Assembly (NCBI GenBank): GCA_035772735.1
Contig: JASDFA010000007.1
Span: 77,387,501 to 77,451,500, forward strand
Direction of reading: 5' to 3'
From: Datura wrightii
Taxonomy: Eukaryota > Streptophyta > Magnoliopsida > Solanales > Solanaceae
Length of the DNA stretch: 64,000 nt
Positions 23,263-35,879 of this stretch are shown here, piece by piece. The notes beneath the pieces were generated by a model. The model searched no databases. It saw only the letters and a list, made by a program, of their open reading frames with translations, and had not been told where the DNA came from. Both the position numbers and the translations under genes were made by a program. Numbering within the stretch: position 1 is the stretch's first letter; every line of letters begins with the position of its first letter.

Positions 23263-23489
23263 GATCATTCATCCTCGAATGAAGACTAAAGCTGCAGGAA
23301 AACTAGGAAAAGAGCTGAAATTCCTAGACTGAGACTATGAGCTAGTTTTTGAAGGAGTAACTGACTCTGAGCTGACTTAACCATACTAACAGAGATTATG
23401 CAACTAGAATGCACATAGAAAATCTGAATAGAACTGATGAGTACGGAATTGAACAGAGTATTAAGGAGGGATTTAGTACCTGATGCTAG

Positions 23490-24700
23490 AATTGAACTGG
23501 AAGGAAATAAGTGAGGGTATCTGGTCATCATGTCTGCTTCTGCTTTCCACGTGGCCCCCTTAAATAGTTGATTCCTCCACAAAAGACTTCCTTATTTCTC
23601 AACTTACAAGCATAACGGTCAAGGATCTGAACTGGGACCTCTTTGTAAGAGAGACTGTCTTTTATTTCCATGTTGTCTAGTGGCACAACTGAAGTTGGAT
23701 CACCGATGCACTTCTTCAATAGTGACACATGGAAGATTGGGTGCACCGATGCAAACTCTGGAGGTAGTTCTAACTCATATGCCACATTTCCAATTCACTT
23801 CAGAATTCTGTAGGGTACCACATATCTCTGACTGAGGTTTTCTTTCTTTCCAAATCTCATCACCCCTTTCATGGGTGAAATTTTTAGATAAACCCAGTCA
23901 TCCACTGCAAACTCTAACTCTCTTCTCCTCACATCAGCATAGGATTTCTATCGGCTCTGTGTTGTTTTCAACCTCTCCCTAATAAGTTGTACCTTCTGCA
24001 TAGCCTCATGAATTGAATCTGACCCTATTAGGGTAGCTTCACCAACCTCAAACTAGGAGATCTACACCTCCTACCATATAATGCTCGAACGAGGCCATCT
24101 GGATACTAGAGTGGTAGATGTTGTTGTACGCAAACTCGATGAGAGGTAGGTGATCATCCCAACTTCCCTTGAAATTGATCATGCATGCTCTCAGAATATC
24201 TTCCAAAACTTGAATAGTCCGCTCAGCTTATCCATCTGTCTGGGGGTGAAAAGTTGTGTTGAGCTTGACCTGACTACCGAGTCCCTTCTGAAAAGACTTC
24301 CAAAAATGTGAGGTGAACTGGGTACCTCTATCTGAAATAATGGACAAGGGCACCCCATGTAGTCTAACCAACTCTCGAATATAAAGCCTGGCATAATCCT
24401 CAACTGAATATGTAGTTTTAACTAGGAGGAAATGTGCTGACTTAGTCATCCGATCTAGTATCACCCAGATTGAGTCATGCTGTCGACGAGTCTGAGGTAG
24501 ATATGCAATAAAATCCATATTTACTTATTCCCACTTCCATGTGGGTATGTTGATATCCTGAGTCATACCTCCCAGTCTCTGATTTTATACCTTGACTTGC
24601 TGGTAGTTCGGACACTTAGCTACAAATTCTACAATGTCTCTTTCATGCCGTTCCATCAGTAAATATTTTGTAGATCACGTTACATCTTAGTAGCTCCTGG
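23490..24700 (-). pseudogene. Integrase with chromodomain-like tail, element C
   Basis: The zinc-binding end lies near 24590-24660 and is badly decayed. The core is open from 24518 to 24228 (96 residues) with MDFIAYLPQTRRQHDSIW, an Asp in VILDRMTKSAHF and the second Asp in IISDRGTQF, ending at HPQTDG. The C-terminal part (23785-23528) reads YELELPPEFASVHPIFHVSLLKK. A further frame (23582 down) holds WRNQLFKGATWKAEADMMTRYP, the chromodomain-like motif. Several frame changes separate these parts. Confidence 0.85.
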
Positions 24701-24807
24701 GTGGATAGAGTATCTTGAACTGTGTGCTTCAGCCAGTATCTGCTGTCTCAAATCACCTACATCCGATACACATAGCCTACCTGGTAACAGAATACTCCAT
24801 CTCCCCC

Positions 24808-25419
24808 TTAGGAGAAAGTCTCCATTTCTTTTCTGAGAACCGTCTCCTTCAGCTTAAGCAATATGGGATCTTCATCCTTCCTTGACTTAACTTCAACTAC
24901 CAACGGGGAATCTGATTCACTCTGCACCACTACTCCACCCTCAGCTGTATCAACCAACTGTACTCCTAACCAAGCTAACCGGTGGATATCCTTTGCCAAT
25001 TCCTTTTTTCCCACTTCAACATGCGCCACTCTCCCCATAGACATTCTGCTTAGGGCATCAGCCACCATATTGGCTTTGCCCGGGTGATACAGCACACTCA
25101 TATCATAGTCCTTCAGTAGCTCCAACCATCTTCTCTGACAAAGATTTAGATCTTTCTGACCGAACACATACTGAAGGCTCTTGTGATCGGTGAATACAAC
25201 CACATGAGCCCCATAAAGGTAGTGCCTCCATATTTTCAATGCAAACACGACCGCTGCCAACTCCAGGTCATGAGTTGGATAGTTCTTCTCATGAACCTGG
25301 AGCTGTCTGGAGGCGTAAGCTATCACCTTACCCCAGTGCATCAAAACGCAACCAAGTCCAACTCTGAAAGCGTCATAATACAACACAAACCCATCTGTTC
25401 CTTCTGGCAACGTTAGCAC
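24808..25419 (-). pseudogene. RNase H domain, element C
   Basis: A 203-residue open stretch spans the domain: LPEGTDGFVLYYDAFRVGLG (first Asp), THDLELAAVVFALKIWRHY (Glu), VVFTDHKSLQYVF (Asp), then QRRWLELLKDYD and GKANMVADALSRMS. The catalytic set appears complete, making this the best preserved part of element C. It is separated from RT by a frame change near 25420 and from integrase by stops. Confidence 0.88.
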
Positions 25420-26350
25420 TGGAGGTAGTGAGTCGAGTCTTTAACTCCTGGAAAATCTTCTCACATGTATTTGACCACTGAAATTTCACCTTTTTATGAG
25501 TCAACCTAGTCAGAGGGAATGCAATAAATGAGAAACCTTTCATAAACAATCGGTAATAACCGACTAGACCTAAGAAGCTTCTGATTTTGGCTGGGGAAGT
25601 AGGTCTTGGCTAGTCTTTCACCACTGCTATCTTTTGAGGATCTACCTGAATACCCTCATCCAAGACCACATGACCAAGGAAAGTTACTGACTTCAACCAA
25701 AATTCGCATTTGCTGAACTTAGCGACCAACTGGCTGTCCTGAGTGTCTGTAGCACTTTCCTCAGATGGTTAGCATGTTCTTCTTCGCTTCTGGAGTATAC
25801 TGAAATGTCTTCAATAAATACAATGGAGAACATGTCTAGATGTGGCTTGAAATCATGTTCATCAGGTCCATGAAAGATGTGGGGGCATTAGTCAATCTGA
25901 AGGGAATAACCACAAATTCTTAGTGACCATACCGAGTTCTAAAAGTTATTTTTCATATGTCACACTCTCTGACTCTTAACTGATGGTAGCCCGACCTGTG
26001 ATCTACCTTGGAGAAACAACTGGTTGCCTGAAGCTGATCGAACAAGTCGTCAATCCTAGGTAGGGGATATCTGTTCTTGACTATGATCTTATTCAACTGA
26101 CGGTAGTCGATACATATCCTGAGGGTACCGTCTTTCTTCCGCACGAATAATACTGAGCACCCCATGGAGAGATGCTAGGCTTGATGAATCCTTTATCAAT
26201 GAGGTTTTTTAGCTGCTCCTTCAACTCCTTAAGCTCAGCTGGAGCCATTCTATAAGGAGGGATGGAGATGGGATGAGTGTCTGTAAGGAGGTCTATGCCG
26301 AAGTCCATTTCCCACTCAGAAGGAACTCCGGGAAGATCTTCGGGAAACAC
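25420..26350 (-). pseudogene. Reverse transcriptase, element C, active site altered
   Basis: Two overlapping open stretches (26350-26093 and 26165-25953) hold PPYRMAPAELKELKEQLKNL, SVLFVRKKDGTLRICIDYRQLNK and motif A FSKVDHRSGYHQ. The frame then breaks. At 25807-25818 motif C reads FIED instead of the FIDD kept in elements A, B and D, so the first Asp of the metal-binding pair is Glu. Expected function: RNA-templated DNA synthesis in the particle. It is not active here. Confidence 0.85.
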
Positions 26351-26371
26351 ATCAGGGAACTCACTAACAAT

Positions 26372-26905
26372 TCAAACTGACTGAATTGTCGGGGTCTCAG
26401 AGTTGGAATCTTTGACCCGAACTAGATGATAAATACACCTTTTGAAAATAAGATTTCTGGCCTTAAGGTAGGAAATAAACCAACACTTTGGTGTTGAATG
26501 ACTACCTATCCACTCTAAAACTGGCTCATTAGGGAACTGAAACCTAATGACCCTAGTTCTGCAGTCGACTGAGGCATAACTGAAGTGTAACCAATCTATG
26601 CCAAGAATGAGGTCAAAGTCAACCATGTCTAACTCTACAAGATCAGCTGGAATGACCTTATTCAAGATTGAGACTGGGCAGTTTCTATACACCTGGCTGG
26701 CTCTAATTGACTCACCAATAGGGGTGGAGACTGAGAATGGTTCTAAGAGGACTTCCACATTGATATCTAACTGGACAGCTACATAGGGAGTCACAAACGA
26801 TTGTGTGGCTCCTGAATCTAGTAAGGCATACACATCTAGATGGAAAAGGTGTAATATACCCGTGACCACATCAGGTAAACTCTCCTGATTCTGACGAGAG
26901 GACAA
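26372..26905 (-). pseudogene. Aspartic protease region, element C
   Basis: This 177-residue open stretch is clearly the protease and the linker before RT. It shows YALLDSGATQSFVTPYVAV with an intact DSGA active-site loop, FSVSTPIGESIRAS, DLILGIDWLHFSYASVDCRT, and ends in a conserved linker (TPTIQSV). The next frame (RT) begins after a stop at 26372. This part alone keeps the residues needed for catalysis, but it is not joined to an intact Gag or RT. Confidence 0.85.
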
Positions 26906-26989
26906 GGCATAAAAATGATTTTGACGCTGGCCGCTATTCGTACCTAAAGTGTTGGCCTACTGAGTTGGTCGGCCTACTGGAGTTGCTGA

Positions 26990-28057
26990 AGCGGTGGATT
27001 GTGATCTCCCCCGTCCTACTAACGGGCATTCCTTGAGCCAACGATCAAGTTGTCCACATCCAAAACAACCCTCTCGGCCCTGAAAGCATTCTCCTGGGTG
27101 GTTCTTTCACACTTAGGGAAAGTTGGGTAGCTGTAGCGATTGTTGACGCTATGACTTTGGGATTGTGAGCCAGATGTACCACCCCTCCGATACTTGTGGG
27201 ATCAGAAGTAGGGGCACTGGCTGAAGTGGGTGCTAGAGCCCTTTGCTACTGCTACTGTGGGAAGCTACTATTACCAGATCTCTGGTGGCCATAATCTGAC
27301 TGGCCAGTCCTTGCTCGCTTGTTCTCCCACTCCAAGTATTTTACTTTTTATGCCTCAATCTGCTGGGCATGAACTATGGAGCTGGAGAGATTGATATCCT
27401 TAATAACCAAATTAGTCCTGCACTCCTTGAGGACCAAGTTCGATACTCCAAAAAAATGAACTTCAGCATGCGAGCCCTTAGCTCGGCTACCATATCTGGA
27501 GCATATTTAGACAGCCTTGTGAACACCAGTGCATACTCTTTCACTTTCTGATTTCCCTATTTCAGGTTCATGAATTCAGCCACCTTAGCCTCCCTGAGCT
27601 CCCAGGGAAAGAATCTTCCTAGGAAGGTTGTAGTGACTCCTCTCATTCCACCGATTCTACTCCCACTGATCTCCCCTCCTTCAACTAGTCATACCAGATC
27701 TGAGCTACCCCTTTCAACTGGTAGGCAGCTAGGTCAGCATTTTCCAGGAGCTAACACCCAAAATTGGGGTGATCTTCCTAATCTCATCCACGAACTCCTA
27801 TGGGTTCTCTCCTACTTTAGATCCATGGAAAACTGGAGGGTTCATCCAGGTGAAGTCCCAAACCCGGGCAACTATTGCAGACCCATTAGTATTGACCGAA
27901 ATCACCTGCTGGTTCGCCTGATTCGTGACAGACTGTGCGAGATTTCCACTCTGAACTCTTTGGAGGACACAGGGTCTTCCTTCGGGGTTGCTGGAGCTGG
28001 TGGAGCAGGTCGGTGAGTGTTGCTGACCCTTCTTTCGTTACCATGTCGTGGAGGCAT
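26990..28057 (-). pseudogene. Gag of element C
   Basis: The start at 28057 gives MPPRHGNERR, which agrees with the Gag start of element B. The reading frame is soon broken. Near 27020-27085 the minus strand shows a zinc knuckle, CFGCGQLDRWLKEC, in which the His of the CCHC pattern is Arg. The capsid part (about 27300-27900) is only recognisable as fragments across frames. Confidence 0.7.
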
Positions 28058-28260
28058 GATTTCACTTAAACGAAATAGAGCACTAGTTAGGAGAACATTC
28101 TTGGAATTGAAGTCAACGCATGATAAAGAATATGAACAAAAGGGAGTTTTCCTAATAACGTCTCGTAGCCTCCCTGTCATAAGTGTGGCGCGCTTCACAC
28201 CAATGAAGAGGTCTCTACTCAACACGACTTTCAGAAATCCTAGGATACTCGAAACCTAGT

Positions 28261-28272
28261 TCTTTTATACCA
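28261..28272 (-). other. Primer-binding site of element C (decayed)
   Basis: Minus-strand TGGTATAAAAGA differs from TGGTATCAGAGC at three positions. It lies four bases inside the 5' LTR and is followed by ACTAGG as in element B. Confidence 0.7.
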
Positions 28273-28276
28273 ATTT

Positions 28277-30816
28277 TTTCACACCTCGAGTCTATACCCT
28301 AGACGACACGGTACTTGGAGTCACAAGTAACCCCAAGTCAATCCATGGTCTATCATAACACTGGCATTCTGAGTAAAAACATAGAGGAAGCTTTAAAATA
28401 ATAAAATAGAACAATTATGAAGAAGAACAAAATCATAAAGTTTTAATACAACTGAAAACAAACTAAAAAATCTAAAACTATGTTTGTGTTTGAAAGCCAT
28501 CTATCTGATGAGTTGCTGGGACAAGCCTCCAGCTAACCTAAGTCTAACTGAAAGAAATATAACTAGAAAGAAATAATCATCATCCTCGAAACATGAGGAC
28601 TCACCACTGATGCAATTGAAAACTTCTAGGCAAGATCTGCTAACGGTGCTGAAATTGAGAATCTGCAGCTGTATCATAAAATGATACAGCATAAAAGGTA
28701 GCATCAGTACTTTGAATGTACAGAGTAAGAAGGAAAAACCAAACACAGAGAATAAAAATAACTGAACTGTAAAGACATGCAATGACCAACTGAATTGCTG
28801 AAACTGAATAAACTGAATTATACTGAGATGGTCAAAATGACCCTGTCTGATGGTCAGAGACATGTCCTGAATCTGATATACTGATCTGTATTTTTATACT
28901 GGACTAATATGAACTGACCTAGTCAGAGACTAAACTGAACTGACCAGTGGGAAAGTCTATAACTGACATATAACCACGTGAGCTAGACGTGGAGTCCGAT
29001 GTATACACCCTATTGGTAGGAACCAATACACCTTACCAGGGTATAAAGAGATAAACTGGGTGATCACAAGTCTGGGAACATGAGTCCAACAAAAATAACC
29101 TACAGTGGCAAAGTAGTTTTGGAAACCTGGGTGCGCTGGAACCCCGGTCCGCTCGGTGCTAAGTCCTACTCCCACTGGATAATCCTCGACTGACTACTAA
29201 ACTGATAGCTCAAAACTGGGACCCAAGACTAAGTCAGGAATACCTATTTGGAAGTATCCTAAGAGTCTCATATTCCAGATTCTGTAATTGGTGTTCTAAG
29301 ACTTGTCAGAATTGCTTATCTAGAAGCGTTGTAACCGTCTAAATAACAAACTATAATTTGAAACTAGGGTCCTAAGGCTGGTCAAAGCTACTTATCTGGA
29401 AATGTCATGACCATCTAAAGAACTACTAAAATCTGATACTGAGTCTAATACTGATAACTAGGAGGCACCACTAACACCTCAAGAATTAACTGTAGTCAAA
29501 CTGATCAGTTGACATTTCTGGACAACATTAAGTCTAATAATCTGACTAAGACTGGACCTGTAAAAATCTGACTAAAATTTCCACATACACTAATAATATG
29601 GGGATTTCAAATCTGTTAGAATTAAGCTATAGGAAAACTAATCTAACGCGCAAGATTCTAAATTCTATTGAACTGAGAACTAGGGATAAATTATTCCACA
29701 AGATACAATTCTCATAAATTTCTATAAATAGGGAATAATATAGCATTTAAAAATCATAAGAAATACTCTATTTGAAATCTCAAAGAAATTAGTCTGACAA
29801 GTTTCTACATTTTGAATCCATAGGGCCAAAATGATAGAGAAATTAGAGAAGATTTTGGGGACACACGGGAAGAACTATTTCCTTGTTGAATTTCCATATA
29901 CCTGGCTAAGAATTCCCTGAAGAAGAGGGCATGAATTTATGTACTTATAAGGAACCCTATTTCTTGCTTGAGAGAAAGAGTCTGAGCTTCTACGATCTAT
30001 ATTCTGAGAGTTTACGTGGGGAATGAGGGAGAAAATTGTTCAATCCCTCTAATATCTATGAAATAATACTTAAAATTATGTAGTTTAGGGACTGAATAGG
30101 TGGAAAATTACAAAAATATCCCTGAAATAAATATTTGGGTACTGGTCGACAGGGAACCAATGGGTCACTCAACGAGTTGTTGGTTATGACCACGACTCAT
30201 TAGGACCTCTTGTTGGTCCTACTGCCTGGGTGCTGGTATCACTGGGTCTGGCAACGGGGGATACCACGACTTCTTGGTTGAACCAATGAGTCGTTGGTTC
30301 CTCCCGTGGTCACTGGATGAGAAAATCTAGAAGGCTTGACAACGGGTGACACAAAGACTCGTTGGCTGAACCAATGGGTCATTCTGTCCAGTCGTCATCT
30401 TCACTAGAAAAATTCTAAAGATTCTTAAAGTTGAAACCACGGGTGGTGACCAATGACTCGTTTTGTTCCCACTAGTCACCACTGGAAGGGGTTTCTAGGG
30501 TTCTCACCCAATGACTCCCACAATGGGTCATTATTTCTGACAACGACTCGTGGGTTGAGTTGTGGGGTCCTGGAGAAGGAATTCTAAGCTGGGGAACCAA
30601 TGAGTGACAAGATGACTCATTGTTTCTGACAATGGGTCGTTCCTTGTCCCATGGGTTCTCGACTGATCAAGCAGGGCTGACCACGGCTGACAGAACGAGT
30701 TGTTGGAGTTGACCACAACTCGTTGTCTTAGTCGTTCTGAGGCAGATTTTTTGGTTTTCTTCTAGATTTTTCTTGCAAGATCTAAGTATGGTCTAGGAAA
30801 GTTTTAGGGTATTACA
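28277..30816 (-). repeat. 5' LTR of element C (2540 bp)
   Basis: It matches 20713-23247 throughout. The first two bases of the left terminus are altered (TTTCACACC for TGTCACACC), as is the right one (TATTACA for TGTTACA). The array of ACGACTCGTTGG-like words is at 30160-30730. Confidence 0.92.
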
Positions 30817-31504
30817 CCTGGGAGTTATGGATAGAAAACTAGATACGACCCTCTAAGATTCTTGGAGAGGGATCCATGGTTTAACCCGGAGGAAGAAACA
30901 ACAATAGCCTTTGCATGGATACCCTTCTCAGGATTACAAAAAAACCTATTTGATAAAGAGACTATGTTGGGTAATGCAATTGGTAAACCATTAGTAATTG
31001 ACAAGACCACCATAAAAAATAGGTGACATAAGATCAAAGTGGCAAACCTTATGATATGATTATCTGCCAAAATATTGCACACTCTATAAACTACAATGAC
31101 ATGACTTACAGGGATGTTAGATAATACACCCAGAATATAGACCAAAAAGAGAGAAACTAGAAGGATAGAAAAGAGGTAAGACAACAGAAGAACATACCAA
31201 ATCCCATAATAATCTGGCAACAGATATCTCAAGAGAAAACAAAGAATATAGGAATGACAAAAAAACTAAAAATGTCCGGAATGTTGTATAAAAAAGAAAG
31301 AACAAGGGCACAACTGATGATATACACACAACCAGGAAAGGCAAAGCAACAAAAAAGGATATTACAGTTACTAACAACAAATATGAGACATTGGTAGACC
31401 TAACAGAAGAACAACAACAAGATACAGGCAAAATAATAGATGTAAAATAGAAGGAATTAAGGGAAAACAAAAAGAGACATCAAAAACCATGGATGGAGGC
31501 ATCC
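30817..31504 (+). pseudogene. LINE ORF1, middle part with decayed zinc knuckle
   Basis: The frame right after element C reads DPWFNPEEETTIAFAWIPF and then IGKPLVIDKTTIKN, which is the second half of the DUF4283 domain and joins the part ending at 20712. Near 31070-31130 a decayed zinc knuckle is visible (PKYCTLYKLQ, a stop, HDLQGC, then HPEY). The rest, to 31504, is Lys-rich as in the C-terminal half of plant LINE ORF1. Stops occur throughout. It is cut by element B at 31505. Confidence 0.75.
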
Positions 31505-33988
31505 TATAATATCCCGAAAACCCTAAGACCAAACCCGGGGGTTGAAATGGAGAAAATAGGATTTTCTACACTAGATCACAGAACGAGTCATCTTGTGACC
31601 CGTGGGGTAGGCCACGAGTCGTGAAGTAACTCGTGGGAAGGGTCCGGACTTGGTATAAAATTTTGAAAAAAATGGGGTGACCACGAGTCGTGGTCAACAC
31701 CACAAGTCGTGATGTGATCCGTGGTCAAGAATTGATTGAAGACTGGGGAAAATGGGAAGTGTACCTAACAACTAGACCCCACGAGTCGTGGTCTATGCCA
31801 CGACCGGTTAGGTGACCCGTGGTCCAGAGTGGTTTGGGAAGTTGAGAAATTGACAGTGTAGTCAACGAGTGGGTCACCACGAGTCGTTGGGTACACTACG
31901 AGTCATGGTGTCCCTTGTGGTGACCAATAGAGGGAAGTTGGCAGTGCACTTGATGATTGTGACCATGAGTAGTGGTCACTAGGCATGACCCGTTGAGTCA
32001 CTCGTGAGGACTAGCACGGTCCTTTTTCCTGCGAATTTCTTAAGGGTGTTTCAGTAATTTTCTAACATCCTGGACCCTAAACTACATTGTTTTGGGTTAT
32101 TTTGAAGGGATTTAGAGGGGCTGAATGGTTTCCCCCTCATTCCAACTCAGATTTTTAGAAAAATAACGTAAGTTTTCTCTCAAGAGCTCTCAAGCAAGAC
32201 TAGGGTTCCTCATCCATTGCAGCAATTCAAGCTTCCTTCTCTAGGAAATTCTTAGCCAGGTATGTGGGAATTCAACAAGGGAATAGTTCTTCCCTTGTAT
32301 CCCCAAAATCCTCTTCTAGTTCTCTATCAGTTTTAGTCCATGAGTTATCGAATATACATTCAGTTGTCAGTTAGATATCATCTAATTCATGTGGGACATA
32401 ATTCATGTTAATTGTAGGTATGTATCCACTAGATTATGACTACTTTGAAGCTTGTTCTCATAAAGTGAATTCTAGCCCTGAACTTTCGAATGTGAATAAA
32501 TTATATGTCAGACTCCATTTATAGCTTATGGAATATGGTCTATATTGATTATTGCATATTTTCATTGCCCAGTTATCGTATAAATGCTCATTCTTGTAAG
32601 GCTGATTTGGCCCTAGTGTTGAATGAAATCAACTAGAATTTTGCCTATTGGATTAGTTTTCCTTATGGCTTGATCCTATCAATTTGGGTTTCCCATATTG
32701 CTAGACTATGTTGAGATCTTAGATAGATGCTTGTTAGTCCAGTCTCAGAAAATTATTAGCAGCTCAGTAATTTTAGGAATGTCAGCTGATCAGTTTGACT
32801 ATAGTATTTAGTGAGGTGTTAGTGGTGCCTCCTAGTTATCAGATTTTAGTGGTTCTTTAGGCGGTCATAAAACTTTCAGCTAAGCAGCTCTGACCAGCCT
32901 TAGGGCCCTAGTCTTAGATTACAGTTTGTTCTTTAGACAGTTAGACGCTTCCAAATAAGCAACTCTGACCAGTCTTGGAACCCAGTTATAGAATCCGGTC
33001 CGATAAGACTCTCAGGGTACGTTTAGATAGGTATTCCTGACTTAGTCTTGGGACCCAATTTCGAGCTATCAACTTATTAGTCAGTCTAGAAATATCCAAT
33101 GGGAGTAGGACTTAGAACTGAGCGGACCGGGGTTCTAGTGCACCCAGGTTTTCAGAACTACATTGTCACCATTGGTTATATTTTATTAGCCTCATGGCCC
33201 CATACTTGTGATCACCCATTTCATGCCTTTATACCCTAGAAAGATATATTAGGTCCTACAGATGGGATGGATATCATCGGACTCCACGTCTAGCTCACGT
33301 GGTTATATGTCGATTATAGACTCTCCTACTAGTCAGCTCAGCCAATCTCAGATTGGTCAGTTCAGTTTCAATTTGTTCAATTTAGCGCAGTTAGTAAAGG
33401 CTCCAAAATGTCTTTGACCATCAGACAGGGTCATCTTGACCATCTCAGTATATTTCAATTATTTCAGTTTAGTATATCAGTTGCTCATTGCATGTCATTT
33501 CAGTTCAACTATTTATATCCAGTATTATATTTTCTCCTGCTTACTCAGTACATTCAAAGTACTGATGCATACCTTTTATGATGTATCATTTTATGATATA
33601 GCAGAAGGTTCTCAGACTCAGCGCTGTTAGTAGATTTACTCCAGTGATTTCAGCAGCAGCAGTGGTGAGTCCTCATCTTTCAAGGACGATATTTGATTTA
33701 CTTCAGTTCATTTTCTTTCAATCAGACTTTGGAGTTAGCTGGGGGCTTGTCCCAGCAACTCATCATTAGTAGATGGCTTTCAGATAGAGTTTCAGACATT
33801 TAGTATGATTGTTCTTTCAGATGTATGAACTTTTTATTGAATCTGTTTTTCTTAAATGATTTCTTATTTAAAGCTTCCGCTATGTTTTACTCAGAATTGC
33901 CAGTGTTATGATAGACCATGGGTTAACTTGGGGTTACTTGTTATCCTGAGTATCGTGTTTCATCTAGGGTATAGGCTCGGGCGTGACA
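31505..33988 (+). repeat. 5' LTR of element B (2484 bp)
   Basis: Start TATAATATCCCG (TGTAATGCCCCG in the 3' copy), end GGGCGTGACA. The region 31585-32010 has at least ten CCACGAGTCGTGG-like words. It is otherwise noncoding. Confidence 0.93.
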
Positions 33989-33992
33989 AACT

Positions 33993-34004
33993 TGGTATCA
34001 GAGC
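33993..34004 (+). other. Primer-binding site of element B (tRNA-iMet)
   Basis: TGGTATCAGAGC starts five bases after the LTR end and is an intact complement to the initiator tRNA-Met 3' end, the usual primer in this lineage. Confidence 0.9.
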
Positions 34005-34209
34005 ACTAGGTTTAGAGTATCCTAGGATGTTTGAAAGATGCGTCAAGTAGATTCCTTTTCGTATGTGTGAAGCGCACCACACTTATGACAGGGAGGTTAC
34101 AAGACATTTTTAGGAAAATACCCTTTTGTTCGTACTCTTTATCGTGCGTTGAAATTCAACTCTAGAGTCATTCTCCTAACTCGTGCTCTGTTTCATTTCG
34201 GTGTGAAAA

Positions 34210-35360
34210 ATGCCTCCCAGACGTGGTAACGAAAAAAGGGCCATTAACGCTCACCGACCTACTCCACCAGCTCCAATAGTCCCTCAGGACGACTTAATGT
34301 CCACCGCAGAGTTCAGGGCGGCTATCCAGCTGCTTGCACAGACAATTACCAATTAGGTGAACCAGCAAGTGGTTCCAATCAATAATAATGGGTCTGCGGT
34401 AGCTGCCCGAGTTTGAGACTTCACCCGGATGAATCCTCTAGTTTTCCACGGATCTAAGGTGGGAGAGGACCCATAGGAGTTCGTGGATCAGATTAGAAAG
34501 ACCACCCGGATCATGGGTTTCATTTCCTCCGAGAGTGCCGACCTGGCTGCCTACCAGCTGAAAGGGGTAGCCCAAGTCTGGTACGAACAGTGAAAGGAGG
34601 GGAGGGCAGCAGGAGCAGGACCGGTGGATTGGGAGGAGTTCACTACAGCCTTTCTAGACAGATTCTTCCTTTGGGAGCTCAAAGAGGAAAAAGTGGCAGA
34701 GTTAATGAATCTGAAATAGGGAAATCGGACGGTGGAGGAGTATGCACTGGAGTTCACCAGACTGTCTAAATATGCTCCAGATATGGTAGCCTAGTCAAGG
34801 GCTCATATGCTGAAATTTGTTAATGGGGTGTCGAACCTGGTCCTCAAGGAGCGAAGGATAGCAATGCTGATTAAGGATATCGACCTCTCTAGCCTCATTT
34901 TTCATGCCCAGTAGATCAAGGTAGAAAAACTGAAGGACATGGAGCGGGAAAAGAAACGGGCAAGGACTGGACAATCAGATTATGGCCACCAGAGGTCTGG
35001 CGGTAGTAGCTGCCCACAACAGTAGCAGCAGCAACAACAGAGGGCTCCAACACTCAGTTCAGCCAACGCCCCTATCTTTCGGTCCCGCAAGGATCAGAGG
35101 GGTAGAGCATCTGATTCCCAGTCCCAGAGCTATAGCACCAGCAATTGCTATCCAGCTTGCCCTAAGTGTGGCAAGAACCATCCAAAGGACTACCTTCAAG
35201 GCCGAGAGGGTTGCTTTGGTTGTGGATAGCTAGGCCATCGGCTCAGAGAGTGCCCGTCGACAGGACGGGGAAGGGCACAATCTACCACTTCCGCAGCTCC
35301 AGCAGGCCGACCAACTTAGTATGCCAATACTTTAGGTACAGATGGCAGTCAGCGCCTAAA
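34210..35360 (+). pseudogene. Gag of element B, one frame with nonsense codons
   Basis: From the ATG at 34210 (MPPRRGNEKRAINAHRP) the frame stays intact past 35360, but is broken by stops at 34354, 34414, 34474, 34591, 34717, 34792, 34912, 35023, 35227 and 35317. Eight are TAG and most stand where a Gln is expected. The capsid part shows FHGSKVGEDP, ADLAAYQLKGVAQVWYEQ and EFTTAFLDRFF. A zinc knuckle is at about 35210-35255 (CFGCG, stop, LGHRLREC), complete in CCHC residues apart from the stop. Gag forms the particle and binds RNA. The frame passes directly into the protease, as in a Gag-Pol fusion. Confidence 0.88.
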
Positions 35361-35373
35361 TCATTTTTATGCA

Positions 35374-35790
35374 TTGTCTTCTTGTCAGGATCAGGAGAGC
35401 TCATCTGACATGGTCACGGGTATGTTACGCCTTTTTCATCTAGACGTATATGCCCTACTAGATCCAGGAGCCACACTTTCATTTGTGACTCCCTACGTAG
35501 CAGTCAAGTCCGATATCAGTCCAGAAGTCCTCTCAGAATTATTTTCAGTCTCCACCCTAGTTGGCGAGTCAGTTAGAGCCAGCTGGTGTATAGAAACTGC
35601 CCAATCTCAATCTTGAATAAGGTCATTCCAGCTGATCTTGTAGAGTTAGACATGGTTGACTTTGACCTCATTCTTTGCATGGATTGGTTACACTCTGGTT
35701 ATGCCTCAGTCAACTGCAGAACTAGATTCGTCAAATTTCAATTCCCTAATGAACCGGTGTTAGAGTGAAGGGGCAGTAGTTCAGCGCCTA
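35374..35790 (+). pseudogene. Aspartic protease region, element B
   Basis: The stretch 35374-35616 has YALLDPGATLSFVTPYVAV with the active-site Asp and Gly, and FSVSTLVGESVRAS. A frameshift follows near 35585, and the next frame gives NKVIPADLVELDMVDFDLIL and DWLHSGYASVNCRTR to a stop near 35768. Homologous to the protease region of element C. Confidence 0.85.
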
Positions 35791-35879
35791 AGGGTCGATT
35801 TATTTCCTACCTTAAGGCCAGAAAGCTTATCTCAAAGGGGTGTATTTATCCTTCTAGCTCAGGTTAAGGATACCAACTT

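Larger units (their letters stand above)
20713..30816 (-). mobile_element. Element C: Tekay/Del-like chromovirus, decayed, inserted in LINE ORF1
   Basis: It has two LTRs of about 2.54 kb (20713-23247 and 28277-30816), a polypurine tract, a decayed tRNA-iMet primer site and gag-PR-RT-RNH-IN in minus-strand order. The flanks are CCTAG (20708-20712) and CCTGG (30817-30821), a 4/5 match that fits a 5-bp target duplication. Taking the element out joins two parts of one LINE ORF1. The copy carries many stops and frameshifts, and the two LTRs differ at many positions, so it is old. Confidence 0.93.

Noticed and set aside
31117..31470. Hydrophobic minus-strand ORFs (117 and 135 codons)
   Set aside because: Shadows of the A-rich, Lys-coding LINE ORF1; poly-Lys regions read as Phe/Leu/Ser on the other strand.
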